Shown here one piece after another: positions 15,753 to 25,286 of a stretch of DNA of 64,000 nucleotides. Position numbers and translations under genes: made by a program. Below the pieces are notes generated by a model. It did not search any database, was not told where the DNA came from, and saw only the letters and a list, made by a program, of their open reading frames with translations. Numbering within the stretch: position 1 is the first letter of the stretch; each line of letters opens with the position of its first letter. The DNA comes from Acidilobaceae archaeon (lineage in GTDB: Archaea > Thermoproteota > Thermoprotei_A > Sulfolobales > Acidilobaceae): contig JALWEI010000028.1 of NCBI GenBank assembly GCA_027014125.1, positions 33,234 to 97,233 on the forward strand. Direction: 5' to 3'.

Positions 15753-17585
15753 CTACACCCCTATGAAGGCGTACCTCTGCTTCAACAGTATGTTAGTGAC
15801 TGTTATCACTAGCAGCTGCACCGTGAGTATTAGGGTCGCCATTGCCGCCACTATATGTATATAGTTGCCGCCCCCGTATCCACCGGTTAGATATTCGTAC
15901 ATAACCGCGGTCATGGGGGCGTACCCCTCGTCTATAGGGTGTATCCTCCCCACCGTTATGCTGGTGCTAACTTCAGCCACGCTATAGACGAAGCTGATGA
16001 GGGCGCCGCTGAATATGTTTATCCCTATTAGTGGTATAACTATGGTGGCCAGTACCCTCGCCCTAGAGGCTCCAAGGTTCATCGCCGACTCCTCTAGCGC
16101 CTCATGCACTTGCTGGAGGCCTGCATAGATCGCTCTAGTCGTGAATGGGCTCCTTCGTACGGCGTATGCTAGTATTAGTAATAGTGCAGGGCTGTACTCT
16201 ATAGGATTCAGCATTGAGAACGGCCACACCTCCGAGGCCCTGCTGAAGCCGTAGAGTATTATGAGGCCCGTGGCCAGCGCTAGCCCGGGTATTGCTATAG
16301 GGATAGTAGAGAGTAGGTCCACAAGCCAGGCCAGCCTGGACTTGACCCTGCTAGCCACGTAGGCGCTGGACACCGCTATTACTATTATCACTAGCACCGC
16401 TGACCCTGCGTAGACCAGGCTGTTCTTCAGGGCTGTCAATGTTACTGGCTCGGAGAAGATGTACCTGAAGTTGTCTAGGGTCAAGCCCGTGGGGGTTACT
16501 CCTATCCACTGCTCGGTGAATGCGTACACAAGCACGCCAAACTGTGGTATGGCGCTAAACAGGGTCCAGGGAGCCATGAGGAGGTATATGAGTAGGTACC
16601 CGAGGAGTGAGGGTTTGAACCTGCGGGGGGTCCACCTGCCCCCCCTCACCACCATGGCGTACTGCCTCAGGCTAACATACCTCTTTATCGCGATAAACCA
16701 GGTTGATGCAGTCACCACAAGTATGAGGGCCAGGATTACCGTGTCTGGGCTTAGCTCCATTATTGTTGCCGATGATAGTATCTCCTTCACTATCCTAATT
16801 GATATCACGTCCTCGACCTTAAATGCCAAGGGTGCTGCAAGGTCCTCCATGGAGAATATGAATACTATAGCGGCCCCCGATGCCAGGCCTGGCATGCTTA
16901 GGGGTAGTGTCACAGACCTGAAGAGTTTGAGGCCGCTGGCACCCAGGTTTTCTGCCTGCTCCTCGAGGCTCGGGTCTATCTGCACCATGCTGGAGTACAC
17001 GTTCAGGTATACTATGGGCCAGAACATCATGGTCTGTGCTAGGATCATGCCAGCAATATCCTGGAACTCTATAGTGAAGCCTAGGTGGCTCGTTATGCTG
17101 GATATTATCCCACCGTCCCCTAGGAACTTGTATATAACGAATGCGTTGACGAATGGAGTGTATAGTAGTGGCACTATAACTAGTACTCTTAGAATATTCT
17201 TACCTGGAAAGTCGTATCGTGCCATAGCTAATGCTACAAGTACTCCTATTATTGATGTAAATATTGTTACTAGTATTGCTGCCATTATAGTATTTAATAT
17301 TATACCATAATTTCTCCATGTAAATATTATATGAGTCACGCCATCTCTGTCTAGGGTTATTATCCATTCATCTCCAATTGGCTCTAGTGATATATAGGGG
17401 TAGTCTAGATACGATTTTAGGAGGTCGGTTGTTAGTATGTTTCTTGGAGAGAGGAATAGTGAGGCTAGGGGCGCTATAAGGAATAGTGCGAAGATTAGTA
17501 GGGATATTGTTAGCATAACTATTATTACTGGGTCTACTGGTAGCTTGTCCAGCAGGCTCGCTGCCCTGGGCCCCTTTTTGCCCAT
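15753..17585 (-). CDS. ABC transporter permease, two permease domains in one chain
   Basis: A 610-residue membrane protein with about 12 transmembrane helices, made of two binding-protein-dependent permease domains (FbpB/ThiP layout). The EAA loops contacting the ATPase are SLEEQAENLGASGLKLFRSVTLP (domain 1, here shortened to its start ENLGASGLKLF) and ESAMNLGASRARVLATIVIP (domain 2). An extracytoplasmic loop of about 50 residues follows the first helix. It sits between the solute-binding protein and the ATPase with gaps of 22 and 6 bases. The fused arrangement is typical of iron(III) and some phosphonate importers. Confidence 0.93.
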   Translation of the reverse strand: MGKKGPRAASLLDKLPVDPVIIVMLTISLLIFALFLIAPLASLFLSPRNILTTDLLKSYLDYPYISLEPIGDEWIITLDRDGVTHIIFTWRNYGIILNTIMAAILVTIFTSIIGVLVALAMARYDFPGKNILRVLVIVPLLYTPFVNAFVIYKFLGDGGIISSITSHLGFTIEFQDIAGMILAQTMMFWPIVYLNVYSSMVQIDPSLEEQAENLGASGLKLFRSVTLPLSMPGLASGAAIVFIFSMEDLAAPLAFKVEDVISIRIVKEILSSATIMELSPDTVILALILVVTASTWFIAIKRYVSLRQYAMVVRGGRWTPRRFKPSLLGYLLIYLLMAPWTLFSAIPQFGVLVYAFTEQWIGVTPTGLTLDNFRYIFSEPVTLTALKNSLVYAGSAVLVIIVIAVSSAYVASRVKSRLAWLVDLLSTIPIAIPGLALATGLIILYGFSRASEVWPFSMLNPIEYSPALLLILAYAVRRSPFTTRAIYAGLQQVHEALEESAMNLGASRARVLATIVIPLIGINIFSGALISFVYSVAEVSTSITVGRIHPIDEGYAPMTAVMYEYLTGGYGGGNYIHIVAAMATLILTVQLLVITVTNILLKQRYAFIGV

Positions 17586-17607
17586 TACCGCATCAGTCCC
17601 CGCTGGT

Positions 17608-19257
17608 CTATCTCCTCAGTATGATTGCTGCGGCAGCTACTATCACGATGATTACTATTAGTGCTATTACGGTTCTTGAGGCTCCTCCCTCCTGCTCTGT
17701 CTGGGTAGTGGTGGCCTCTTGTGCTGTCTCTTGTACTTCTTGTGTCTGGGTGGCCTGTTGTGTTGCTCCTGTTGCTGTTGTCTTCTCCTGGGTCTTAGTC
17801 TCCTCCTTTACTGCTCCTGGTGTTCTGGTTTTCTCTATCTCCTTTAGCTCGTCTAGCATGTTCTTGTATTTCTCGGTTGCCGCCTTCTTCCACGCGTTAG
17901 AGTACTTAACTAGTGCCTCTGACTGTATCTGTGGATCCTTTAGTTTCTTGGTTACCTCTATCGCGTTTTCCATTGTCCAGGTTACCTTCTCCCCCGTGTA
18001 TGGATCCGTGTATGTTAGCGGTGCTCCTAGCTTCTTGGCGTACTCGTTGAACTCCTCCTCTGTTATGTATCCCTCCATGTATAGCTTGACTAGCTTCTTC
18101 CATACCTCCTTTAGGAGAGAGTTCAGGTCTACTAGCACCGCCTTAAAGTACTGCTGCATCCCCTTCTCATATTTTAGCGCTAGTGCGTCGTCGAACTTGA
18201 TCCCCTGCACTCCGGATATGTGGTCGTATATGTTCTTGAGGTCCTGCCTCTCTTTACCCTCTGGCAGGTTGAAGGCGTTGGGGTTAGCTGGGAGCCTGTT
18301 TATGTTGGGGTCGAACCATATCTTCTGGCCCTCTGTTAGTACCCATGCTATGAAGGCTTGAGCCGCCTCTGGGTTGGAGCTTGTTGTTAGGAGTGCTATC
18401 GGGTCCCCGTTTACTATGGACTCTCCTGGGGGTAGTATGTACTCGCATGCTGGGTTTGTCTTCATCGCCGTGTATCCGTAGAAGTCTATTGTGATCCCTA
18501 CTCCTACTCTTCCTAGTATTACGTCGTCTCTTACATCCGAGCTGCCTCCCTCCACTAGGCTGTTTGCCGCCATTAGTGTTAGGTTTATCCACCCGTTCTC
18601 CCATCCGTATGCCTGTAGTATTATCTCGTACATCCTTGTATTGGAGGTTGACCTTGTCGGGTCTGCTATTGCTATGACCGGCTTATTCTCCTTGACGAGG
18701 GGCTCAGCATATACGGGGCTTGCTAGGTCTGCCCACCTCTTCGGTACTGGTAGCCCGTACTTGTTTAGAACGTCATGGTTTACCGTGAAGCCGAAGCTTG
18801 CTATGCTTGCGGCCACCCAGTAGATCTTGCTGTCACTGATCCTCTTCATTGGCGCCCCTGCGTATGTGTCTGGTATCTGGCTGGCGGCGTCTAGGGCTAG
18901 CTGGCTTGTTAGGGGGGCTAGTAGGCCGGCCTCGTATAGGTTGTCGAATAGTGTGGGTCCTCCTCCCCACGCCACGTCTATGTTGTTACCCTTGTTGGCG
19001 GCCCTCTCTATGGCGCTTACCCACAGCGTCGGGTCGAACGAGTAGAATTTTATATCAACTATATTATACTGTTTTGCTATATCTGATTTGAGGAACTCCT
19101 CCTTTGCCTTATTCAGTATCTCTCCGGGGTGCCTTGTTATGATCCTAATGACTACGCCCTCCTGGGCTGATGCGCCTAGGGCTAGGAGGGGGCCAGCAAG
19201 TATCATAGCTATGAGGAGTAGGCTAGCCAGGCCCAGCCACTGGCTGCGACGCACCAC
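17608..19257 (-). CDS. membrane-anchored ABC solute-binding protein
   Basis: A 549-residue extracellular solute-binding protein of family 1 (FbpA-like). An N-terminal signal segment (about 8-30) is followed by two binding lobes. DVAWGGGPTLFDNL near 96 and VNGDPIALLTTSSNPEAAQAFI near 290 are typical. A helical segment (about 360-480), a Thr/Gln-rich stalk and a C-terminal helix (VIALIVIIVIVAAAAIIL) with RR tail anchor it. The start is the GTG at 19257, with GGTG 7-8 bases upstream. It heads the transport cluster. The ligand is unknown. The fused permease and neighbouring phosphoesterase make a phosphorylated or phosphonate compound or ferric iron possible. Confidence 0.9.
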   Translation of the reverse strand: MVRRSQWLGLASLLLIAMILAGPLLALGASAQEGVVIRIITRHPGEILNKAKEEFLKSDIAKQYNIVDIKFYSFDPTLWVSAIERAANKGNNIDVAWGGGPTLFDNLYEAGLLAPLTSQLALDAASQIPDTYAGAPMKRISDSKIYWVAASIASFGFTVNHDVLNKYGLPVPKRWADLASPVYAEPLVKENKPVIAIADPTRSTSNTRMYEIILQAYGWENGWINLTLMAANSLVEGGSSDVRDDVILGRVGVGITIDFYGYTAMKTNPACEYILPPGESIVNGDPIALLTTSSNPEAAQAFIAWVLTEGQKIWFDPNINRLPANPNAFNLPEGKERQDLKNIYDHISGVQGIKFDDALALKYEKGMQQYFKAVLVDLNSLLKEVWKKLVKLYMEGYITEEEFNEYAKKLGAPLTYTDPYTGEKVTWTMENAIEVTKKLKDPQIQSEALVKYSNAWKKAATEKYKNMLDELKEIEKTRTPGAVKEETKTQEKTTATGATQQATQTQEVQETAQEATTTQTEQEGGASRTVIALIVIIVIVAAAAIILRR

Positions 19258-19287
19258 AGGCCACCGTTAATCCTGGTCTTCCTGAGT

Positions 19288-19297
19288 GTATAAATGC
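19288..19297 (-). promoter_or_regulatory. TATA box ahead of the solute-binding protein gene
   Basis: On the minus strand the sequence GCATTTATAC lies about 35 bases upstream of the GTG at 19257. Transcription would start near 19266 and give a leader of about nine bases. It is the only convincing promoter inside the transport cluster. Confidence 0.5.
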
Positions 19298-19314
19298 TAG
19301 TGATGGTGCACTGG

Positions 19315-19821
19315 TTACCCTACCGTGGCCTGCTCCTGGCCGTAGGACGAGTGGCATCCCTTCAGTATCGTGTATATCTCTATAACGGGGACCTTAACCG
19401 TCTCTCCTTCCAGAGTTATTGATATCGCCTCTCCCGGCTTGTATACACCATCTACGACTATAGTCGGGTCTATTATAGGGGATCCTCCATACCTTGATAG
19501 GAACTCTGATGCGGGGTATACTGCCGCCACCCTGAAGCCGTTGTCGCCCTCGAGTAGGAAGATCACTATCGAGTCCCTGTTGCCAGCCTTGGCTATACCA
19601 TAGGGGCCCCGGGCGTCTAACCTATACTCCTCCCCATTATACACCAGGGCCCCGCTCCCAATGCCCAGGCTGACCACGTTCCCCCTAACCGTTACCCTTG
19701 TGGGCGAGTCCACGCTGGCTAGGCTACCCACCTCGTTGTACTTGGATGCGTTTATGGATGCGTACCCTATCCCGGCTATGAGTACTGCCATTATCACTGC
19801 TAGCAGTATGGGCCTATTCAC
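19315..19821 (-). CDS. ccmE: CcmE-like haem chaperone with Cys-type motif
   Basis: A 168-residue membrane-anchored OB-fold protein. The N-terminal helix (about 4-20) is followed by beta strands with VRGNVVSLGIG, IVVDGVYKPGEAISI and a terminal KGCHSSY. In CcmE the haem-binding residue sits in H-x3-Y. Here it is C156-H-S-S-Y160, the C-x3-Y form known from archaea and some deltaproteobacteria. It overlaps ccmC by 4 bases (ATGA), which supports translational coupling and the function. The last residues, after Tyr160, are short and lack the His-rich tail of proteobacterial CcmE. Confidence 0.82.
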   Translation of the reverse strand: MNRPILLAVIMAVLIAGIGYASINASKYNEVGSLASVDSPTRVTVRGNVVSLGIGSGALVYNGEEYRLDARGPYGIAKAGNRDSIVIFLLEGDNGFRVAAVYPASEFLSRYGGSPIIDPTIVVDGVYKPGEAISITLEGETVKVPVIEIYTILKGCHSSYGQEQATVG

Positions 19822-20828
19822 CGCCTGCCACCCAAGAGGTGGAGGGAGGCGGATAGTAATATAGTGTATACTATGAATGTGAAGGGGGTGCTCCAGTGGT
19901 AGAGGATCTCTATGTTGTCCCCGTCGATCCTGACTATGTGGCCTATTAGCGTGCTTTGGCCGTCTCTGGTTAGCGGGGGGCTTATAGGAGGCTCTACGGG
20001 TCTATCGAAGCCTATAGTCTCCCCGCTTGATAGCGTAATACTTGTGATCTTGCCCTCGCTGGTTGTAGTGGCGTTAACTACCCTAGCACTATCACCCGTT
20101 ACAGCTGGGTAGTAGGTGTACCCCGCGATTGCTATTCCTACTAGGAGTATCGCGAGGGGGATAATCCTAGGCACCCTGATGCCTCCACGGGCGTGGAGTA
20201 TCGGGGCTAGCGCTGCTATTGACGCTAGCAGGAGTATCCTCATACCCAGCAGTATGCCACCCGGCCCGCCTCCTGCGAACTCCGCGATAGCCTCCCCTGT
20301 CGGGTGGAGGCTCTCTAGAACCCTGGAGGCTAGGAAGCTTATAGGTATCATCACAAACGCTGCTATCGCATATGCCGCCCCCACCCTGCCTGCCCTGTCA
20401 GGATCCGGTATGCTACTCTTTAGCGGGAAGTATGCCAGGTAGGATAGGAATAGTAGTAGCACTGCTGTCTGCTTGGGATCCCAGTTCCACGGGGCGCCCC
20501 AGGACTCGCTGGCCCACGCGCTACCCGTTACCAGAGTTGCTGCCCCGAACATTATCCCGTATTTGACATACGAGTCTGCAAGGACCTCGTAGCGTTTATC
20601 CCCGCTCCTCAGGTATAATATAGAGGAGATTAGGGCCCCGGTGAATACCACGTATGTTGATATAGCTATGGGCACATGTATATAGATATTCTTGTAGGCC
20701 ATGGGCGTGCCCAGCGTAACCCTAACCGGTATCGGCGCCTCGAGGACGGCATAGGACGCAACTGCCACATCAACTATAACTAACAACAATAGTATTAGTA
20801 GTAGTGTTCTATCCCTACTGTGCCCCAT
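19818..20828 (-). CDS. ccmC: CcmC-like haem handling protein
   Basis: A 336-residue multi-span membrane protein of the CcmC/CcsA haem-handling family. The tryptophan-rich WWD-type motif is WGAPWNWDPKQT (about 109-120). Conserved histidines flank the motif in HVPIAIST near 50 and ESLHPTGE near 175. It carries an extra C-terminal section: after about residue 220 there is a helix, an extracytoplasmic loop of about 75 residues with beta character, and a final helix. Typical CcmC has six helices and no such extension. It lies 111 bases downstream of ccmF and overlaps ccmE by 4 bases. Confidence 0.85.
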   Translation of the reverse strand: MGHSRDRTLLLILLLLVIVDVAVASYAVLEAPIPVRVTLGTPMAYKNIYIHVPIAISTYVVFTGALISSILYLRSGDKRYEVLADSYVKYGIMFGAATLVTGSAWASESWGAPWNWDPKQTAVLLLFLSYLAYFPLKSSIPDPDRAGRVGAAYAIAAFVMIPISFLASRVLESLHPTGEAIAEFAGGGPGGILLGMRILLLASIAALAPILHARGGIRVPRIIPLAILLVGIAIAGYTYYPAVTGDSARVVNATTTSEGKITSITLSSGETIGFDRPVEPPISPPLTRDGQSTLIGHIVRIDGDNIEILYHWSTPFTFIVYTILLSASLHLLGGRR

Positions 20829-20939
20829 AGCCGTACATCCCTAGCCTAACACGGCATCCCAGGAGTAATTACCCTTTAACAACGTAACGTACAGGAGCCC
20901 CAATACCCGGCTATATTTGATATATACAAGATAATGCTC

Positions 20940-23834
20940 TCAGGAACCCGTCCTGTAGGCGAGGAGCGTAGCCACCCCTCCTAGAACCATAACTGCCACG
21001 CCGACCCATACTAGGTTAACCCAGGGCACATACTTAACCGCGACGACTATTCCCCCGGTGTTAATAGTGGATTCCTCCGGGTCGAACTCCTCAGATAGTA
21101 AGTACAGGTCTATTATGCCACGTTCAACCTGGATCCCCACACTATTTGGATCCAGGCTCCCTGCACCACCCACTACATGCCCGGCCGCCATAACGGCTAC
21201 TAGGCTAATGTACTCGGCCTCGCTAAGCCCTGTCCTAGCCTCTTTTAGATAATATGGCAGGAGCTCATGGTACACCCCGAAGAATCCATTTACCTGTGGA
21301 GGCCTAACATTGATGTAAAGGTCTCCTAGGCCGTCCTTAATTATTAATGTATCCGTCACAAGCCCATGTATACCCAGGGCCTCCCCATTCGCCTCGAACC
21401 TAATCACTGCCTCTCTCGTAATAGTTTCCCCTCCAGCATCTACCTCAAGCATCACCCTAAGCCTGACACCATCAAGCACGCTCGACGGCAGAGGCAATAG
21501 ACCCGGGCCACTAGACGATATAGAATATAGTATACCAGGATCTAGTAGTACGTCAGCTAATGTAGAGTTAACAACACTACTCATCACACTACCGCTACCA
21601 AACCTAGCTATACTATACAGGTATAGTCCATAGTCATAGACACCTGGTACCTCGATGCTGACCCCACTATACCCTATAGCCCCCTTTGTAACGAGGATAA
21701 CTGGCGACGTCATAGTAATCACACTATTTCCTATTCTAACATCGTCTGATGCAACTATCATCCTATCTATCCTTATCGAAATATCCTTGAAAATCATGGA
21801 CACGTTGTCTTTAAACTCTACTAGATAATATTTGCCATATTCTATGAGACTAACGTTTGTTAGATTAGATGATTCTATGCTAATACTACTTGCGTTTATC
21901 AACAATGATATATATGAATATTTATCGGTTAAGTTTTGCCGACTCGGTATATCTATACTAACTACTACAGATATATTATTAATTATAATATTTATTTTTT
22001 CATTGTCTATTATCCTCGCTGTATTATTCTCTGTAATTATACTTATCGAGCCTACACTATTTAGATAGACATCAACATCTTTAATATTATTAATAATTGT
22101 AATAATTTTTTCAATTGTTTTTAATGTTTCATTGTTACTGATTTCTTCTTGCGCTAGCATTAACTCTTTTACTAGTGATGCCATGTCGTCTTTTAGCATA
22201 CTTATTCCTTGCCATGCTGCTAGTGCTGTTACTCTCTTTCCTGCTATATGGGTATACAGGTCTATAACCCCATTATTCTTTTCATATTTATAATCTATTA
22301 TTTTTATACTTATGTCTCCTATGCTTATTGATTCTCCCTTTTTTAGATTATATTTTTCTAGGTATGTGTCGTTGAATGCATATGTTCCACTTAATAGTAT
22401 CCCTATGTACGTTATCGCTATTCCTATATGTATTGTCTTTAGCATTAGGTCTCTGCTTCTCTTATTTTTACCTATTATTATTGATGTTGCTAGCATGGAT
22501 AGTACTATGAGTGATATTGTTAGCCCTGTCGTCATCATTATGTTGGTGCTTGTTGGTGCCAGTGGCGCTATTTTGTATCCCGTGGCTACTATTATTGATG
22601 TTATCGTTACTATGATTATTAATGTTAAATATATTATTATTCCTCTTGTTTTTAGCTCTTTTGATAGGAAGTATGTGGGGATTAATGCTAGGGCTGCGGT
22701 GAATAGTGGATAGAGGATTGGGTGGTAGAATCTGACTCCCTCGGCCATTGTTGGTACTGTTGCCTCTATTCCTATGACTGTTAGTAGGGATGGTGCCATT
22801 AGTGATGCGTATACGAATATTGCTATTAGTATTAGCAGTGCTCCTGCTATTGATATGGTTATCCCCGGTATGCTCCTTTTTCTCATCGTAGCCGCTATGG
22901 TGTTTATGACGTTGTATACCTGCTCGTCCACGGCTATTATGTACAGCATTATTCCTAGGAGCACTATAGAGACGGCTAGGAGTACTGCGGTTCCGATGTT
23001 GGCTGCTGCGAAGCTGTGGAGTGGGCTTAGCCCGCTTCTCGTCACGTATAGCGCTAGGGGGATGCTGCTTGCTAGTAGGAGCAGCATTGGCCTCCTCATT
23101 CCCGAGATGGGGCCTATTGAGTGGATTACCGCTACTGCCGCTAGCCATACGGATAGCTGGGATATCTCCACCGGGTCCCAGGCCCAGTAGCCTCCCCAGC
23201 CAAACGTCTCATAGCTCCAGTAGCCGCCTAGTGTTATGCCCAGTGTGAGTAGGATCCAGCCTGCGAGGAGTAGCCTGGTCGCCCTGACGCCTGTTAGGAT
23301 TGCTATTGCCGCGGTGAGTAGCATGCTGTAGCCTGCGAATGTTGTGGGCGGGTGTACAAGGATCCAGTAGCTCTTCAGGAGCGGGTTTATCCCTATCCCC
23401 CCTCCCTCTTCCATTACATCGAACGCCCCGTTGAGGAGTGCTGCCACCATCGATGCTAGTAGTAGGGCCGCCATTGCACCGGTGAACCTGTGGTTAGCCC
23501 CCCGCCTCATGAGATGTAGGGTGGAGGCTGCTGTTAGGGCTGAGAATAGGTAGAGGCTTGAGCCTCCCCCTGACCATGATGCCGCCCATCTTATAAGGGG
23601 GTCTAGCCCATCGTTGGAGTTTCTCGCGACCTCCGCCAGCCTATAGTCTAGTGTTATGAATGGTATCGTATATATTATCCATCCCGCCGCGGCTAGTGTT
23701 GCACCTATAACTAGTAGCCTTGTATGGCCCTCCTTGTCTCTTAGTGCCAGGTTGACTAGGCTGGCGGCTAGTGCAAGTATTGATAGTAGTGGTAGTATGG
23801 TTGCGTAGTGTATGCCTATGTGCACTAGGTGCAC
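20940..23834 (-). CDS. ccmF: CcmF-like cytochrome c haem lyase
   Basis: A 964-residue membrane protein, larger than typical CcmF (about 650). The N-terminal 500 residues hold about 15 helices, the WWD motif WGGYWAWDPVEISQLSVW (about 215-232) and conserved histidines (HPPTTFAGYS near 163, HSIGP near 240). From about 500 to 930 there is a long extracytoplasmic domain, ending in a final helix (WVNLVWVGVAVMVLGGVATLL). The DNA for residues about 390-680 (21.8-22.7 kb) is much richer in A/T than either end. CcmA, CcmB, CcmG and CcmH are not in the window, so the pathway looks partial or split. Confidence 0.86.
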   Translation of the reverse strand: MHLVHIGIHYATILPLLSILALAASLVNLALRDKEGHTRLLVIGATLAAAGWIIYTIPFITLDYRLAEVARNSNDGLDPLIRWAASWSGGGSSLYLFSALTAASTLHLMRRGANHRFTGAMAALLLASMVAALLNGAFDVMEEGGGIGINPLLKSYWILVHPPTTFAGYSMLLTAAIAILTGVRATRLLLAGWILLTLGITLGGYWSYETFGWGGYWAWDPVEISQLSVWLAAVAVIHSIGPISGMRRPMLLLLASSIPLALYVTRSGLSPLHSFAAANIGTAVLLAVSIVLLGIMLYIIAVDEQVYNVINTIAATMRKRSIPGITISIAGALLILIAIFVYASLMAPSLLTVIGIEATVPTMAEGVRFYHPILYPLFTAALALIPTYFLSKELKTRGIIIYLTLIIIVTITSIIVATGYKIAPLAPTSTNIMMTTGLTISLIVLSMLATSIIIGKNKRSRDLMLKTIHIGIAITYIGILLSGTYAFNDTYLEKYNLKKGESISIGDISIKIIDYKYEKNNGVIDLYTHIAGKRVTALAAWQGISMLKDDMASLVKELMLAQEEISNNETLKTIEKIITIINNIKDVDVYLNSVGSISIITENNTARIIDNEKINIIINNISVVVSIDIPSRQNLTDKYSYISLLINASSISIESSNLTNVSLIEYGKYYLVEFKDNVSMIFKDISIRIDRMIVASDDVRIGNSVITMTSPVILVTKGAIGYSGVSIEVPGVYDYGLYLYSIARFGSGSVMSSVVNSTLADVLLDPGILYSISSSGPGLLPLPSSVLDGVRLRVMLEVDAGGETITREAVIRFEANGEALGIHGLVTDTLIIKDGLGDLYINVRPPQVNGFFGVYHELLPYYLKEARTGLSEAEYISLVAVMAAGHVVGGAGSLDPNSVGIQVERGIIDLYLLSEEFDPEESTINTGGIVVAVKYVPWVNLVWVGVAVMVLGGVATLLAYRTGS

Positions 23835-23955
23835 CCTCCACTATCCATGCCGGGGGCAGGGGGCGGGGCTGGAGGGTATAGGCGTTGCTCAATACAAGTA
23901 TATCGGTTGGGCTTTTGCTAACCCGTTTTTACCTTACCCGGGGCTCGTGTGTCGC

Positions 23956-24534
23956 GTGGAGGAGGGTAGACCGGGTTTGGTGTCGAAGAAGGATGCCTCG
24001 GAGGTGCTCAGGATCCTCCTAGACGAGGGTTTCAGGTTCACCATTATCGGTGGTACAGTTGTGGAGCTCAACCTTGGCTCCAAGGATCTTGGGGACGACC
24101 TGGACCTATTCTCCGAGGAGCCTAGCGCCCTCGAGGAGGAGGAGTTCATACGTGTAGCGGAGGCCAGATCCTGGGTCCTGGGCCAGACATGGCTTGGCAC
24201 CCCCCGGCTGGTTGCAAGGGCTCCCGGGGGCGAGGTCCCCGTGGAGTTCTATGACAACCTGTACGACTTCTATGTCCCCCCGGAGATCCTCGAGGACGCC
24301 GTTAGGACCATGATTGGCGGGGTGAGGGTTAGGGTAGTCAGGCTTGAGGATCATATAGTGCTCAAAGCCAATAGCGGTAGGGGGAGTGATATTGAGAGGC
24401 TGAAGGAGATAGCTAGGCTTGCCAAGAAGGGTAGGCTTAGGATTGATCCGAACAGGGTGATCGAGACTGTGAACTTATTCGATGAGCCCCAGGTCCTGCT
24501 CAGGAGGCTGCGGGACGCTGGCTTCAGGCTCTAG
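23956..24534 (+). CDS. nucleotidyltransferase-fold protein
   Basis: A protein of about 192 residues with the minimal nucleotidyltransferase fold. The motif is IIGGTVVELNLGSKDLGDDLDLF: a Gly-Gly turn followed by a Asp-x-Asp-type pair, as in MNT and DUF6036-like proteins. A later segment, VEFYDNLYDFYVPPE, leads to a helix with VVRLEDHIVLKANSGRG. The upstream frame is open to 23812, but that part overlaps the divergent ccmF start. A later start (GTG 23947, 23956 or 23980) is therefore more likely. I list 23956. Function is unknown; toxin-antitoxin-type nucleotidyltransferases are one possibility, but no partner is seen. It ends 11 bases inside the phosphoribosyltransferase gene. Confidence 0.65.
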   Translation: MEEGRPGLVSKKDASEVLRILLDEGFRFTIIGGTVVELNLGSKDLGDDLDLFSEEPSALEEEEFIRVAEARSWVLGQTWLGTPRLVARAPGGEVPVEFYDNLYDFYVPPEILEDAVRTMIGGVRVRVVRLEDHIVLKANSGRGSDIERLKEIARLAKKGRLRIDPNRVIETVNLFDEPQVLLRRLRDAGFRL

Positions 24535-25201
24535 CCCTATAAACCCCGTCCTCTACCTTTAGCACTCCCTTCGATATGGCTCTCCTTAGGGCTTCATCCC
24601 AGTACCATCCAAGGTCCTCGGGCTTCACTCCATACCACTCTATGAATATTGCCTTCAACTCGTCCAGGCTTGCCCCGCGTTTTAGCCTATCATCCTCCCT
24701 GGCCATCCTGGCTATGAACTGGGTGACGTCCTCCAGCCTTGTCCATGGATACTGGAACCAGGTCCAGTCCCTAACCTCTAGGTAATAGTAATCTGGCTTG
24801 TACTTTGCGACGGTGCTGATCCATTGTAGGGCCGCGGTTCTTGCCTGGCTTGGCCTCCACTCCCTCTCAACGAAGTCTTTGGCCAGCATCAGCGTTTCCC
24901 CCGTATCTACTATGTCGTCCACTATCAACACGTTCTTGCCTGTGGCGTCTATCTTGTAGGGGTACTTGAGTATAGCCCTCTCCGCCGCCTTGGCCGCCTC
25001 GACCCAGTGCTGGCTCTGCACCGCCAGCAGGTCACTCACATCCAGGAAATCGCACAGTAGCCTGGCGGGGACGAAGCCGCCCCTAGATACCGCCACTACT
25101 AGGTCCGGGGTCCACCCCGACTCTTCTATCCTCCTAGCCAGCCCCCTGCTCCACTCCACTATCTCATCCCAGCTTACCAGCTTGACTGGCACCTTTGCCA
25201 T
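24524..25201 (-). CDS. phosphoribosyltransferase (COG2236 type)
   Basis: A 225-residue type I phosphoribosyltransferase. The PRPP-binding loop is VLIVDDIVDTGET (about 112-124), preceded by the DLVVAVSRGGFVPARLL segment that forms the PPi loop. Members of COG2236 are annotated as purine or xanthine phosphoribosyltransferases, and the base used here is not known. The ATG at 25201 was chosen because GGTG sits 7 bases upstream. A start at 25243 would add 14 poorly conserved residues. The C-terminal 80 residues (DWTWFQYPWTRLED, then EWYGVKPEDLGWYW) are typical of the archaeal group. Confidence 0.88.
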   Translation of the reverse strand: MAKVPVKLVSWDEIVEWSRGLARRIEESGWTPDLVVAVSRGGFVPARLLCDFLDVSDLLAVQSQHWVEAAKAAERAILKYPYKIDATGKNVLIVDDIVDTGETLMLAKDFVEREWRPSQARTAALQWISTVAKYKPDYYYLEVRDWTWFQYPWTRLEDVTQFIARMAREDDRLKRGASLDELKAIFIEWYGVKPEDLGWYWDEALRRAISKGVLKVEDGVYRARA

Positions 25202-25286
25202 GCCGCTGCACCGGTTAGTTGACGCTGGGTTGAGGTATATCAATCCTAAGGGTCCCCTCTTTTGCTGGGTTAGCCTCTAGTATACT

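Noticed and set aside
16459..18361. Plus-strand frames of up to 283 residues across the permease and solute-binding protein genes
   Set aside because: The minus strand carries well-conserved ABC transporter motifs here. The plus frames have only low-complexity content.
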